A stretch of DNA of 14,507 nucleotides, taken from assembly GCA_964398805.1 (NCBI GenBank), contig CAYNNI010000067.1:1-14507 (forward strand), written 5' to 3'. Shown in pieces: positions 1 through 5,959 of the stretch. A program made the position numbers and the translations under genes. Numbering within the stretch: position 1 is the first letter of the stretch; each line of letters begins with the position of its first letter. The notes under the pieces were generated by a model. That model was not told where the DNA came from. It worked only from the letters and a program-made list of their open reading frames with translations, and made no database searches. Origin of the DNA: CAISDH01 sp964398805. Its GTDB lineage: Archaea > Micrarchaeota > Micrarchaeia > Micrarchaeales > Micrarchaeaceae.

Positions 1-194
1 TTCCTAAGGAGAGGTACAACAGAAGACCTATCATCGAGACAATCAATTCAGTTGAGAAGAGGAAGTTCGGGGACGAGTTGAGGAGTAGGTTGCTGAAGAC
101 GCAGAGGAGGGAGATGAAAGTGACCGATGCGGTCTACAATATCCACCGATACATCAACTATTATATTTCTTTGTTGGTGGGATTTCTACAGAGC
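1..194 (+). mobile_element. Right end of an insertion sequence (IS4/IS5-superfamily type), truncated by the window edge
   Basis: The window opens inside an IS element. The transposase C-terminus is encoded on the plus strand, and the recognisable transposase sequence stops just before the neighbouring minus-strand gene ends at 198. The last bases of the element are probably the CTCTGTAGAAATCCC stretch (read on the minus strand, about 179-193), which has the look of a terminal inverted repeat. The left end is outside the window, so the repeat, target duplication and exact boundary cannot be confirmed. Confidence 0.5.
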
Positions 195-614
195 TCATCA
201 CTGCTTCTTTGCCGCAGGCATGCGCAGCGCGGGCATGTAGCTGAGCTGTGCCAGCAGGTACATGAACGCTATTATGAGCAGACCGTAAACGAGCGCGCTG
301 AGGAGCCTTGGCCCCGCGACCGCGACGAGCGCCAGCGCGAAGATGATGCCAAGCGCGACGTACATCGCCTGCCTGCGCTGGTAGGAGCGCCTGAGCTTGT
401 CGTACCTGGCGAAGCAGTCCCGGCACACGACCAGGCCGTAGCCCTTCTCGCTCTTCGTCACGTTGCGCTTGAACCACCTTATGGTGTCGATCATGTAGTC
501 CGGGCGCACCTCCAGGCCCTGGCGCGGGTTTCCGCACATTATGCAGCGCGATTCCTTCATGGTATCAGCTTGACCCGAGCACGGCGTCGTATATGCGCCC
601 GGTCTCGGCGTTGA
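3..614 (+). CDS. DDE transposase, C-terminal fragment (5' end outside the window)
   Basis: This is the end of a transposase that moves the insertion sequence at the window's left edge. The visible reading frame carries the Y-(2)-R-(3)-E-(6)-K signature of the IS4/IS5 DDE superfamily: Tyr codon at 15, Arg at 24, the catalytic Glu at 36 and Lys at 57. A typical C-terminal helix region ending in VYNIHRYINYY follows. Transposase-like sequence ends by about 190. The frame then stays open until a stop at 612-614, but these last ~140 codons lie antisense to the membrane protein gene at 198-560 and are almost certainly not transposase sequence. The native stop may be lost, or the protein may be extended by read-through into the host gene. 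The family is well supported by the motif. The true 3' end is uncertain and the element may or may not be active. Confidence 0.6.
   Translation, partial: PKERYNRRPIIETINSVEKRKFGDELRSRLLKTQRREMKVTDAVYNIHRYINYYISLLVGFLQSSSLLLCRRHAQRGHVAELCQQVHERYYEQTVNERAEEPWPRDRDERQREDDAKRDVHRLPALVGAPELVVPGEAVPAHDQAVALLALRHVALEPPYGVDHVVRAHLQALARVSAHYAARFLHGISLTRARRRICARSRR
198..560 (-). CDS. Small membrane protein with N-terminal CxxC...CxxC zinc-ribbon-like motif
   Basis: A 120-residue protein of unknown function. The N-terminal half has two CxxC pairs (Cys6/Cys9 and Cys46/Cys49) about 36 residues apart, which could bind one zinc ion. Two hydrophobic helices follow (about 66-84 and 87-107), joined by a short turn, and the C-terminus is basic. 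This suggests a cytoplasmic zinc ribbon anchored by a membrane hairpin. It is the last gene of a three-gene operon with the ATPase at 866-2383: its ATG lies 4 bases after the stop of the gene before it, with CTGAT just upstream as a weak ribosome-binding site. Its stop codon is only a few bases from the presumed end of the insertion sequence, so the element landed immediately downstream without breaking the gene. A role with the ATPase is an inference from position only. Confidence 0.8.
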   Translation of the reverse strand: MKESRCIMCGNPRQGLEVRPDYMIDTIRWFKRNVTKSEKGYGLVVCRDCFARYDKLRRSYQRRQAMYVALGIIFALALVAVAGPRLLSALVYGLLIIAFMYLLAQLSYMPALRMPAAKKQ

Positions 615-873
615 TCCGCTGCTCGTCCAGCATGTCGAGCACCTCGTTTATCGTGAGGTCGTCCATACCGAGGCGCCGGAATATGTTGGTGCTCTTGTCG
701 CGGTCTATGCCGGACTTCTCCAGCGCGGCCGCGAGCGTCACGGCGTTGATGTGCCTGTGGCTCTTCTCCATGCTGCTGAACAGCGCCTCTATGCTCTTCT
801 CGCTCATCCCGAAAACGAGCAGGACGCGCCTCAGCTCCGTCCTGAGTATAGTGAACGTGCTTGATTTAGCCAT
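565..873 (-). CDS. Small helical protein resembling the C-terminal tail of the VirB4-like ATPase
   Basis: A 102-residue, soluble, apparently all-helical protein. I chose the ATG at 873 (MAKSS...) because it overlaps the ATPase stop by 8 bases in the arrangement ATGGCTAA, typical of translational coupling. An upstream GTG in frame would add seven residues inside the ATPase gene. Residues 11-79 line up without gaps with residues 429-497 of the ATPase encoded immediately upstream: 14 of 69 positions are identical, starting with R-x-E-L-[KR]-x-x-L, and most of the others are conservative. The two are probably copies of one helical module. The protein could bind the ATPase as an adaptor or compete with its tail for a partner. 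It matches no named family that I recognise. Confidence 0.8.
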   Translation of the reverse strand: MAKSSTFTILRTELRRVLLVFGMSEKSIEALFSSMEKSHRHINAVTLAAALEKSGIDRDKSTNIFRRLGMDDLTINEVLDMLDEQRINAETGRIYDAVLGSS

Positions 874-2383
874 GCTCAACACCAGAACTCGCAAGTATGC
901 GCGTTATCAGGGTATCTTCTATGCTCATGCTCTTAAGGAATGAGACGATGTTCGAGACGCTGACGTTCATGCCGGCGAGCTCCATGACCAGCTCCAGCAT
1001 CTTCATGCCGCGCTGCGCGCGGTCCATGTTCGCGAATATGCCGTCTATGCCGTCGCTGCTCACGTTGTACTCTATGAGCTTGTTCTTGAGCTCGTCGCGC
1101 TCGAACTGGTACTCGCGCTGCAGCACGTTCGCGGATATCTCGCTCTGCGTGAGCACGTCGGACATGTCTATGGTGTACACGTACAGCGGCTCCTCGCCGT
1201 GTATGCGCTCGAGCAGGAACGTCTCGGGGAAGCGCAGCGCGGTCTGGAACGCCATCTCCACAGCCGCCTGACCCACTCCGAACTTGCTTATCTCCTCCCT
1301 TATGAAGTTCGAGAAGTTGAGCGAGCCCTGCAGGTAGTTCATGAAACGCTCGAACTTTATCCTAAGTATGAAGTTTGTGCCCACGTTGGAGAATATCGCC
1401 TCGTTTATGTCCGGGGGGTTCTGCGACGCCACGATGAGCCCGAACTGGTACTTCCTGCCCTCCCTGACTATCGTTATCGCGTCGCTCTTGTCGTCGCTCG
1501 CGACTTTCCAGGCCTCGTCGAGCACGACCAGGGCGCGCAGGCCCTTCGTCTCGGCCCAGCCCTCTGCGCGCATCTGCTCCTTCAGCGTCTGGAGTATGAA
1601 CAGCGCCGCAAGCGCGCGGAAGCGCTCGTCAGGCAGCGACGACAGGTCGATGTCGACCAGGCCGGACTCGACCAGCTTGCCGAGGTCGAGCGTGCTGGCG
1701 CGCGCGAAGTAGTCCTCGCCTTCGCGCGCGAACTGCCTCAGACGGTATACCGCGTTCTCGAGCTCTGCGGGATACTCGTACCCGCCGGCTTCCAGCTTGT
1801 CCTGCAGTATCGCGACGACATCGCTCAGCGTTGGCGCCTCTATCCCTGAAAGGGGCTTCTCCGCGAGCTCGAAGCCGGCCTTCTCGTATGCCTCTTCCAG
1901 CGCCTCCTGGGTCAGGCGCTTCTGCTCGGGATACTGGCCTATGTCCGTGAGAATCTCGAAGGACGTGACTATCTGCTTCGACCTGTCGATTGGCTTCATG
2001 CCGGAGAGGTCCATGATGTTAAGGAAGTCGCCCTTCCCGAGCGATACGACGGTGCCGCCTGTCTGCTTGACCCACGCCTTGTACTCGCCCGCCCAGTCTA
2101 TTATTACCGCGTTGGTGTTCCAGACGTAGCTCGCGCGTATCAGCAGCGTCTTGACGAAGTAGCTCTTGCCCGCGCCGGTTATGCCCACGACTGCGATGTG
2201 CGGGTTGGTAAGGTTGAGGAACGACCACGTGAACGGGACCTTGAATATCTTGGTCGTGCCGATGTAGATCGACTGGAACGGGTCGCTGAGCAGCACGCCT
2301 GCAGGCGGCTCGGGCGGCCTCGATAAGAAAGCTCGGCGCGCTATCTCGTCGCTCATTATGTGCTGCAGCTTTAGGAGCGTCAC
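866..2383 (-). CDS. HerA/VirB4-type P-loop ATPase of a type IV secretion-like DNA transfer system
   Basis: A 505-residue motor ATPase, expected to power pilus assembly or DNA movement at the cytoplasmic face. The nucleotide-binding core begins with NPHIAVVG and Walker A GITGAGKS at residues 67-74. Walker B is ALVVLDEAW at about 284-292, with Asp289 and Glu290, and VASQNPP at 318-324 is the Gln-containing sensor region usual in HerA, VirB4 and TraC proteins. There is no membrane helix, and the large N-terminal domain normal in VirB4 is absent: only about 60 residues precede Walker A. Two genes upstream (3158-4827) seem to supply that domain separately. The last ~75 residues form a helical tail that is duplicated in the next gene. 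The start is the GTG at 2383, 26 bases from a strong TATA box; an ATG at 2356 is the alternative. HerA-family repair ATPases are another possibility, but the neighbours favour secretion. Confidence 0.85.
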   Translation of the reverse strand: MTLLKLQHIMSDEIARRAFLSRPPEPPAGVLLSDPFQSIYIGTTKIFKVPFTWSFLNLTNPHIAVVGITGAGKSYFVKTLLIRASYVWNTNAVIIDWAGEYKAWVKQTGGTVVSLGKGDFLNIMDLSGMKPIDRSKQIVTSFEILTDIGQYPEQKRLTQEALEEAYEKAGFELAEKPLSGIEAPTLSDVVAILQDKLEAGGYEYPAELENAVYRLRQFAREGEDYFARASTLDLGKLVESGLVDIDLSSLPDERFRALAALFILQTLKEQMRAEGWAETKGLRALVVLDEAWKVASDDKSDAITIVREGRKYQFGLIVASQNPPDINEAIFSNVGTNFILRIKFERFMNYLQGSLNFSNFIREEISKFGVGQAAVEMAFQTALRFPETFLLERIHGEEPLYVYTIDMSDVLTQSEISANVLQREYQFERDELKNKLIEYNVSSDGIDGIFANMDRAQRGMKMLELVMELAGMNVSVSNIVSFLKSMSIEDTLITRILASSGVEHG

Positions 2384-2404
2384 GCTGCAGATGCGGAATC
2401 CAAA

Positions 2405-2414
2405 GTATATATAC
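2405..2414 (-). promoter_or_regulatory. Archaeal TATA box for the ATPase operon
   Basis: The palindromic GTATATATAC is preceded on the minus strand by the purine-rich GAGAAAG, which fits a BRE. Its centre is about 26 bases from the GTG at 2383, so transcription probably begins at or next to the start codon (leaderless). An ATG at 2356 would then have a leader of about 27 bases. No plus-strand gene begins nearby, so the minus orientation is preferred. Confidence 0.65.
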
Positions 2415-2436
2415 CTTTCTCGGCTCTGGCTAAGCT

Positions 2437-2450
2437 AAGAAGAAAGAAGG
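2437..2450 (-). terminator. Pyrimidine-rich tract, possible archaeal terminator of the 2477-3031 gene
   Basis: On the minus strand this reads as a run of T and C (CCTTCTTTCTTCTT) lying between the stop of the gene at 2477 and the next promoter at 2405-2414. Archaeal RNA polymerase terminates at T-rich tracts. The tract is interrupted by C residues, so support is weak. Confidence 0.3.
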
Positions 2451-2476
2451 TTCCTGCTGCTGTCGGCATAACCTGC

Positions 2477-3031
2477 CTAAGTAGTTTGCGGCGCTTGCTG
2501 CGCCATCTGCTCGCGGGACTTGGCCATCATACGCTCGCAAAGCCGCTTGAACGCTTCTGCGTCCCTTTTTCCAACTGACAATTTCACTATTTCCTTGTCT
2601 ATTCTTGCCATCTTGTAAACAAAGCCCTCCATTTTATTTGCCGCGCGAAGCACGCCCGCACCGTGCGCAGGAGTAGGCACGAAGCTGGTCTGCCGCATAA
2701 TCTCCAGATGCAGTGACAGCTTCCCATCCTGTAGTTCCGTTTTCGTAACCTTATAATGATCCCCGGCAGTTTCAAATCGCTGCATACCTTTTGGGTCGTA
2801 AACGATGACCATCTGCGGGTGCCCTCTCAGACCGAACAGTCCTTTTGTCCCGCAGCGTATTTCAGTGTCTGTGACTGTGATATCGTTGTAGCCCCCAGCG
2901 TGTTTTGGTATTCTTTCGCCACGGCCAAGAAGTATGTATATGGGTTTTATGGGTTTCCCCTGAAACTCCATCCGAAGCCCGGACAGCTTAATCTCTGTAT
3001 GTGTCTCGAATGCGACATCTTTCGTAGCCAT
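2477..3031 (-). CDS. Soluble protein of unknown function, AT-richer than its neighbours
   Basis: A 184-residue protein that I do not recognise. I chose the ATG at 3031 because GGTGG stands about ten bases upstream as a Shine-Dalgarno; a TTG at 3058 would add nine residues. It has no signal peptide or membrane helix. Residues 10-112 alternate hydrophobic and polar residues in short strands with turns at Gly and Pro, which suggests a beta-rich domain (a PH-like fold is possible but unproven). The last 50 residues look helical, highly charged and Gln/Ala-rich at the end. GC content is clearly lower than around it: 33% in 2581-2640 and 43% in 2701-2760, against 67% in 1621-1680. The gene sits between the VirB4 N-domain pair and the ATPase operon. 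It could be a later insertion or an accessory of the machine. Confidence 0.75.
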   Translation of the reverse strand: MATKDVAFETHTEIKLSGLRMEFQGKPIKPIYILLGRGERIPKHAGGYNDITVTDTEIRCGTKGLFGLRGHPQMVIVYDPKGMQRFETAGDHYKVTKTELQDGKLSLHLEIMRQTSFVPTPAHGAGVLRAANKMEGFVYKMARIDKEIVKLSVGKRDAEAFKRLCERMMAKSREQMAQQAPQTT

Positions 3032-3129
3032 GTTTCCACCATAGCTATCGGAGCGCAAGAATTAGATTGCTTTCTGCAGTTTCGGCAGTAGACGTATTCT
3101 GATACTTTGTTAGAATCGGATGCTGGAAC

Positions 3130-3147
3130 CCGTGCCTAGCCGCACGG
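3130..3147 (-). repeat. Perfect 6-bp inverted repeat between genes
   Basis: CCGTGC and GCACGG flank a six-base loop just downstream of the stop of the gene at 3158-3994. It could form a small RNA hairpin at the 3' end of that transcript. No T-run follows, so it is not a classic terminator. Confidence 0.35.
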
Positions 3148-3157
3148 CAGGGCAGCG

Positions 3158-3994
3158 TCAGCTCTGCTGGTCGAACTGCATAGCGATGTCGTTGAACGTC
3201 GTAGGCAGAGCGAAGTTGAACCTGAAAAGCGTGTAGAGTTCCCTGCCCACAATCCTTGCCAGGTCGACATCGAGCGAGCCCATTGATATCTGAAGCGCGC
3301 GCAGCTGCGTGGAAAGGGCGTCCAGCGCGGCCTTCTCGCTCACCCCGACAGCGGTAGTCTCGAAGTACATCAGCGTGGCTACTGGGCGCTCTCCTTGTGA
3401 TATCCGGTCTATCTTCGACTGGATGACGTTTATCTTCCTCCTGAGGTCAGTGAGCGTCACCTCGTTCGAGGAGGTGCTCTGCATCGCCCTGGAGAGCTGG
3501 AACTCCTGGAACGAGCGCTTGCCCTCGAGCTCGTCGCGCACCTCCTGCACGTCGAGCCCGGTGGAGAGCACGTGGTACTTGAACGGGAAGCCGATGTTCA
3601 TGAGCGCGCGCTCCCAGTTCTCCGGCGCCTGCAGGAGCTTTGTATCGCCAGCGACCGCTGCGGTTTCTTCCTGCTTGAAATAGTAAGGGAAGAGATTCGC
3701 TGTGAGGAACCCCGTGGCATAGTACAGGCCGCGCACGTTCTTGAGCACGGCATCCTGGCCCTTCACGATCTTGTAGTTGCTTGCGGGCTGGAAGGTTATG
3801 CCCAGCATGTCGGTGGCGAAGGAGAATACGGCAGAGTCCGCGAAGTTCATCAGCAGCAGCACGCCTATGCCCAAGATCAGTATTACCATCGCGAGCAGCG
3901 GGAATATGCCCTTCCCGAACGCGGGCAGCGCCGAGAATCCGATTATCGGCATCAGGATAGAGAGCGCGAAATAAAACACTGTTTCCGAGTCCAT
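3158..3994 (-). CDS. Two-TM protein with VirB4 N-terminal-domain-like region (paralogue A)
   Basis: A 278-residue membrane-anchored protein. Two hydrophobic helices at about 6-23 and 30-50 form an N-terminal hairpin, as in PrgI-like proteins. The remaining ~220 residues are soluble, mixed alpha/beta, and contain a long coiled helix around 181-202. The soluble part resembles the N-terminal domain of VirB4/TrbE ATPases, and no P-loop is present. The architecture and length match the next gene upstream (277 residues). Shared stretches include D-x-[VI]-L...Y-x-A-T at residues 81-94 here, AVG at 215-217, and L-x-V...G-x-E-L at 241-253. Its ATG shares one base with the TGA of that gene (TGATG), so the two are translationally coupled. 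I infer that it docks the separate ATPase to the membrane channel. The VirB4 assignment is by eye only. Confidence 0.7.
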   Translation of the reverse strand: MDSETVFYFALSILMPIIGFSALPAFGKGIFPLLAMVILILGIGVLLLMNFADSAVFSFATDMLGITFQPASNYKIVKGQDAVLKNVRGLYYATGFLTANLFPYYFKQEETAAVAGDTKLLQAPENWERALMNIGFPFKYHVLSTGLDVQEVRDELEGKRSFQEFQLSRAMQSTSSNEVTLTDLRRKINVIQSKIDRISQGERPVATLMYFETTAVGVSEKAALDALSTQLRALQISMGSLDVDLARIVGRELYTLFRFNFALPTTFNDIAMQFDQQS

Positions 3995-4827
3995 CAGATT
4001 ACCTGCGCCTGTATACCGCGGCTTATCTGCTCGCTGACCGTGGAGTACGGTATGAGGAACTCCGGCTCCACGAACTTGAGGAGTTCGTCCCCGGTGACGA
4101 TGTTAGGGGATACGCCCAGCGTGGAGCCTATGCCCGACATGAGCTCGCGCGCCTTCTGCTGCGCTATTGAAACCGCCTCGAACTCCTTTCCGCCCACCGC
4201 GGAGACTGATGCGAAGCTCGCAAGCTCGAGCGATGTCGCGGAGCTGACATGGTCCAGCATCTTCCGCCACATCGAGAGCTTGCCCCTGACGCGCTCCACC
4301 TTGTCTTGCTGCGCGCCGTCCTGGACGAGCTTGCTCTCCTCCATCTCTACGCCGCTTATGGTGTCGCGCAGCTGCTGTATGTATGCGTCCTTGTTCATCA
4401 CGTACAGCTCCGCGGTGAACCTAGCAGGGTCCTTGCTGAGGCCGACAAGCCTGCTTATCTGGCGTGTGAAATCCACTTTCTCGGCATCGCTCATCTCGGT
4501 CGATGACCTGTAGAGCGGAATATTGATGTAGACGGTCGCGGTGTACGTTTCGCCGCTCTTCTGGAGTATCGAATCTGCGCTGGGGGAGAGCCAGTACGGG
4601 TTCTCGTTGCTGAGCACGATGTCTCGCCTGCGCTGCTTGAGCACGGGCACTATGAGGTAGGAGTAGTACCTCGAGGAGAACGCGAGTATGTCCGCCATGA
4701 CTGCGAGCACGAGCAGCATGAGCTTCGCGAGATTGGTAAGAAGCCCGGAAGGCAGGGAGAGCGCGACGGAGAGGAATAAGAAGGACACTCCTACAAAGCC
4801 CAAGAACACGATAATCTTGGCGTCCAC
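3994..4827 (-). CDS. Two-TM protein with VirB4 N-terminal-domain-like region (paralogue B)
   Basis: A 277-residue paralogue of the gene at 3158-3994. TM helices lie at about 5-24 and 29-50, followed by a basic segment (KQRRR at 64-68) that should stay in the cytoplasm. The soluble part runs through D-S-I-L...Y-T-A-T (85-98), AVG (210-212) and the G-D-E-L-L-K-F-V-E-P-E-F-L stretch (246-258). That last stretch is very like the end of VirB4/TrbE N-terminal domains, just before the ATPase domain begins. Here the protein instead ends about 20 residues later, so the motor domain is missing and is probably supplied by the gene at 866-2383. The start is the GTG at 4827, as no suitable ATG is in frame. 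It lies 38 bases after the stop of the six-gene membrane protein run. Confidence 0.7.
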   Translation of the reverse strand: MDAKIIVFLGFVGVSFLFLSVALSLPSGLLTNLAKLMLLVLAVMADILAFSSRYYSYLIVPVLKQRRRDIVLSNENPYWLSPSADSILQKSGETYTATVYINIPLYRSSTEMSDAEKVDFTRQISRLVGLSKDPARFTAELYVMNKDAYIQQLRDTISGVEMEESKLVQDGAQQDKVERVRGKLSMWRKMLDHVSSATSLELASFASVSAVGGKEFEAVSIAQQKARELMSGIGSTLGVSPNIVTGDELLKFVEPEFLIPYSTVSEQISRGIQAQVI

Positions 4828-4854
4828 GCAACCAGAACAACATCACAACCAAGA

Positions 4855-4871
4855 CTTTTATTCCTTTATAT
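4855..4871 (-). promoter_or_regulatory. Possible internal promoter before the VirB4 N-domain pair
   Basis: On the minus strand ATATAAAGGAATAAAAG lies 28-44 bases ahead of the GTG at 4827. It overlaps the TAA of the gene before. Either A/T block could serve as a TATA box and give a transcript with a very short leader. The 38-base gap, the widest in the run from 12461 to 3158, supports a separate promoter, but read-through from upstream is equally possible. Confidence 0.35.
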
Positions 4872-5951
4872 GAACAGGCGGAGCTTGCCGACGTTCCTGT
4901 ACGCGCCGCCTATGAATTCCGTGAGCTGCGCTATGAACACGTACGTCACCCCCATGATCAGGCCGGGATAGAACAGCACAAGAAGCCAAAAGTCGCCCAT
5001 CGAGGACTGTATGCTCTGGAGCTGCGTCGCGATGGGGCTCTGGGGAGTGGCTGCGTTCGTTGCCGCCCCGGCGCCGGAGCCGAAGCGCGTCATCTGCGCC
5101 TGCGCGTTCGCCATCGATTGCTGGACGGACGGGCTAGTGAGATAGAAGGCCACGGCGAACAGCGCCGGCATGACTAGGTAGAACGCTATGCCTATCGCCA
5201 TCAGCACGCCGCCGAGCGTCCTTGTTGGAAAGAATGCGCGGAAGACCACGCCAGGAATCAGGAACACCGGAATCGCGGCGACCGAGAAGAATACCAGTAT
5301 ATAGTACTCGGCATGGAGGGCGAAGATCCCATCCGCAAGAAAGAGCGCTATCGCCCTCGCAGGGTCTATAACCAAGAAGGTCAGTCCCGTATCGAGCGAG
5401 GCCAGGGCAAGGTTTATCGGCATGGCCAGATTGAGCGTGACCGTAGCCATCGAAAGGGACAAGCTGACTATAAACCGGTCGGTATAATAGACGTTGAATG
5501 TCGAGGAGAAGAGCCCCTGCGCCTGGGTTATGGTGCCGCTGATCAGGTTCAGCGCCGTTGCGTACGGGTTTATTCCGCCTACGAAGACCGCGGGGGTAAG
5601 GCCGAACATCACCGCACACAGATAGAGGAATATCCCGACTATTATCGCGCTTGCCGTGGCCTCGTAAATCTCCGCTATTCCGAAGTTCCTGAGCTTGTCG
5701 CTTCTTAGCGCTATTCCGAACATGGTTATTATGGCTGCCGCGCTGAACGCGATCAGAACCGCGATTGCGGCCAGCGGGAGGGATTTCGACCACTGATTGT
5801 AGATTTGCTGGTTTATGGGGCAGTACCAGCTGGCTTGCGAGGTTATCTGGCTGGCTAGGGCGCTGGGGAGCAGTCCGCACGGATTGCTTTGCGCGGAAGC
5901 CATCCCGGACAGCGCCAGCACGGCAACACACACCAATGGAAACTTTCTCAT
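4866..5951 (-). CDS. VirB6/CedA-like multipass membrane protein, family member 1 (last of six)
   Basis: A 361-residue polytopic protein, probably part of the transfer channel in the cytoplasmic membrane. A signal peptide (residues 1-20, ending ASA) precedes a short outside segment with Cys25 and Cys44. Family marks are the EIYEA motif at 94-98 after a long TM segment, VVFRAFFPTRTLGG at 235-248, MP at 261-262, and a Gly-containing C-terminal LTEFIGG (343-349) with a basic end. A Gln/Ala/Gly-rich loop at about 274-315 probably faces outside. It starts 8 bases after the stop of member 2. The relationship to VirB6/TrbL/CedA is inferred from the number of helices and the company of an ATPase and pilin; sequence identity to those families is probably low. 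Confidence 0.8.
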   Translation of the reverse strand: MRKFPLVCVAVLALSGMASAQSNPCGLLPSALASQITSQASWYCPINQQIYNQWSKSLPLAAIAVLIAFSAAAIITMFGIALRSDKLRNFGIAEIYEATASAIIVGIFLYLCAVMFGLTPAVFVGGINPYATALNLISGTITQAQGLFSSTFNVYYTDRFIVSLSLSMATVTLNLAMPINLALASLDTGLTFLVIDPARAIALFLADGIFALHAEYYILVFFSVAAIPVFLIPGVVFRAFFPTRTLGGVLMAIGIAFYLVMPALFAVAFYLTSPSVQQSMANAQAQMTRFGSGAGAATNAATPQSPIATQLQSIQSSMGDFWLLVLFYPGLIMGVTYVFIAQLTEFIGGAYRNVGKLRLFI

Positions 5952-5959
5952 GGCATCAG

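Noticed and set aside
1199..1849. Long plus-strand open frame (216 codons) inside the ATPase gene
   Set aside because: It is antisense to a gene with clear Walker motifs. Its product is rich in Arg, Leu and Val with no motif, as expected for an antisense shadow in GC-rich DNA.
866..2383. ATPase as a HerA DNA-repair helicase paired with NurA
   Set aside because: No NurA, Mre11 or Rad50 gene is next to it. The surrounding channel, pilin and N-domain genes fit a secretion motor better.
3110..3150. Possible tRNA remnant because of GGGTTC next to a small hairpin
   Set aside because: The T-loop lacks the conserved purine and the matching stem, and no acceptor or anticodon arms can be drawn.
3572..4513. 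Long plus-strand open frame (313 codons) across the two N-domain genes
   Set aside because: It spans parts of two well-formed, coupled minus-strand genes with TM helices and shared motifs. The plus frame has no recognisable feature.
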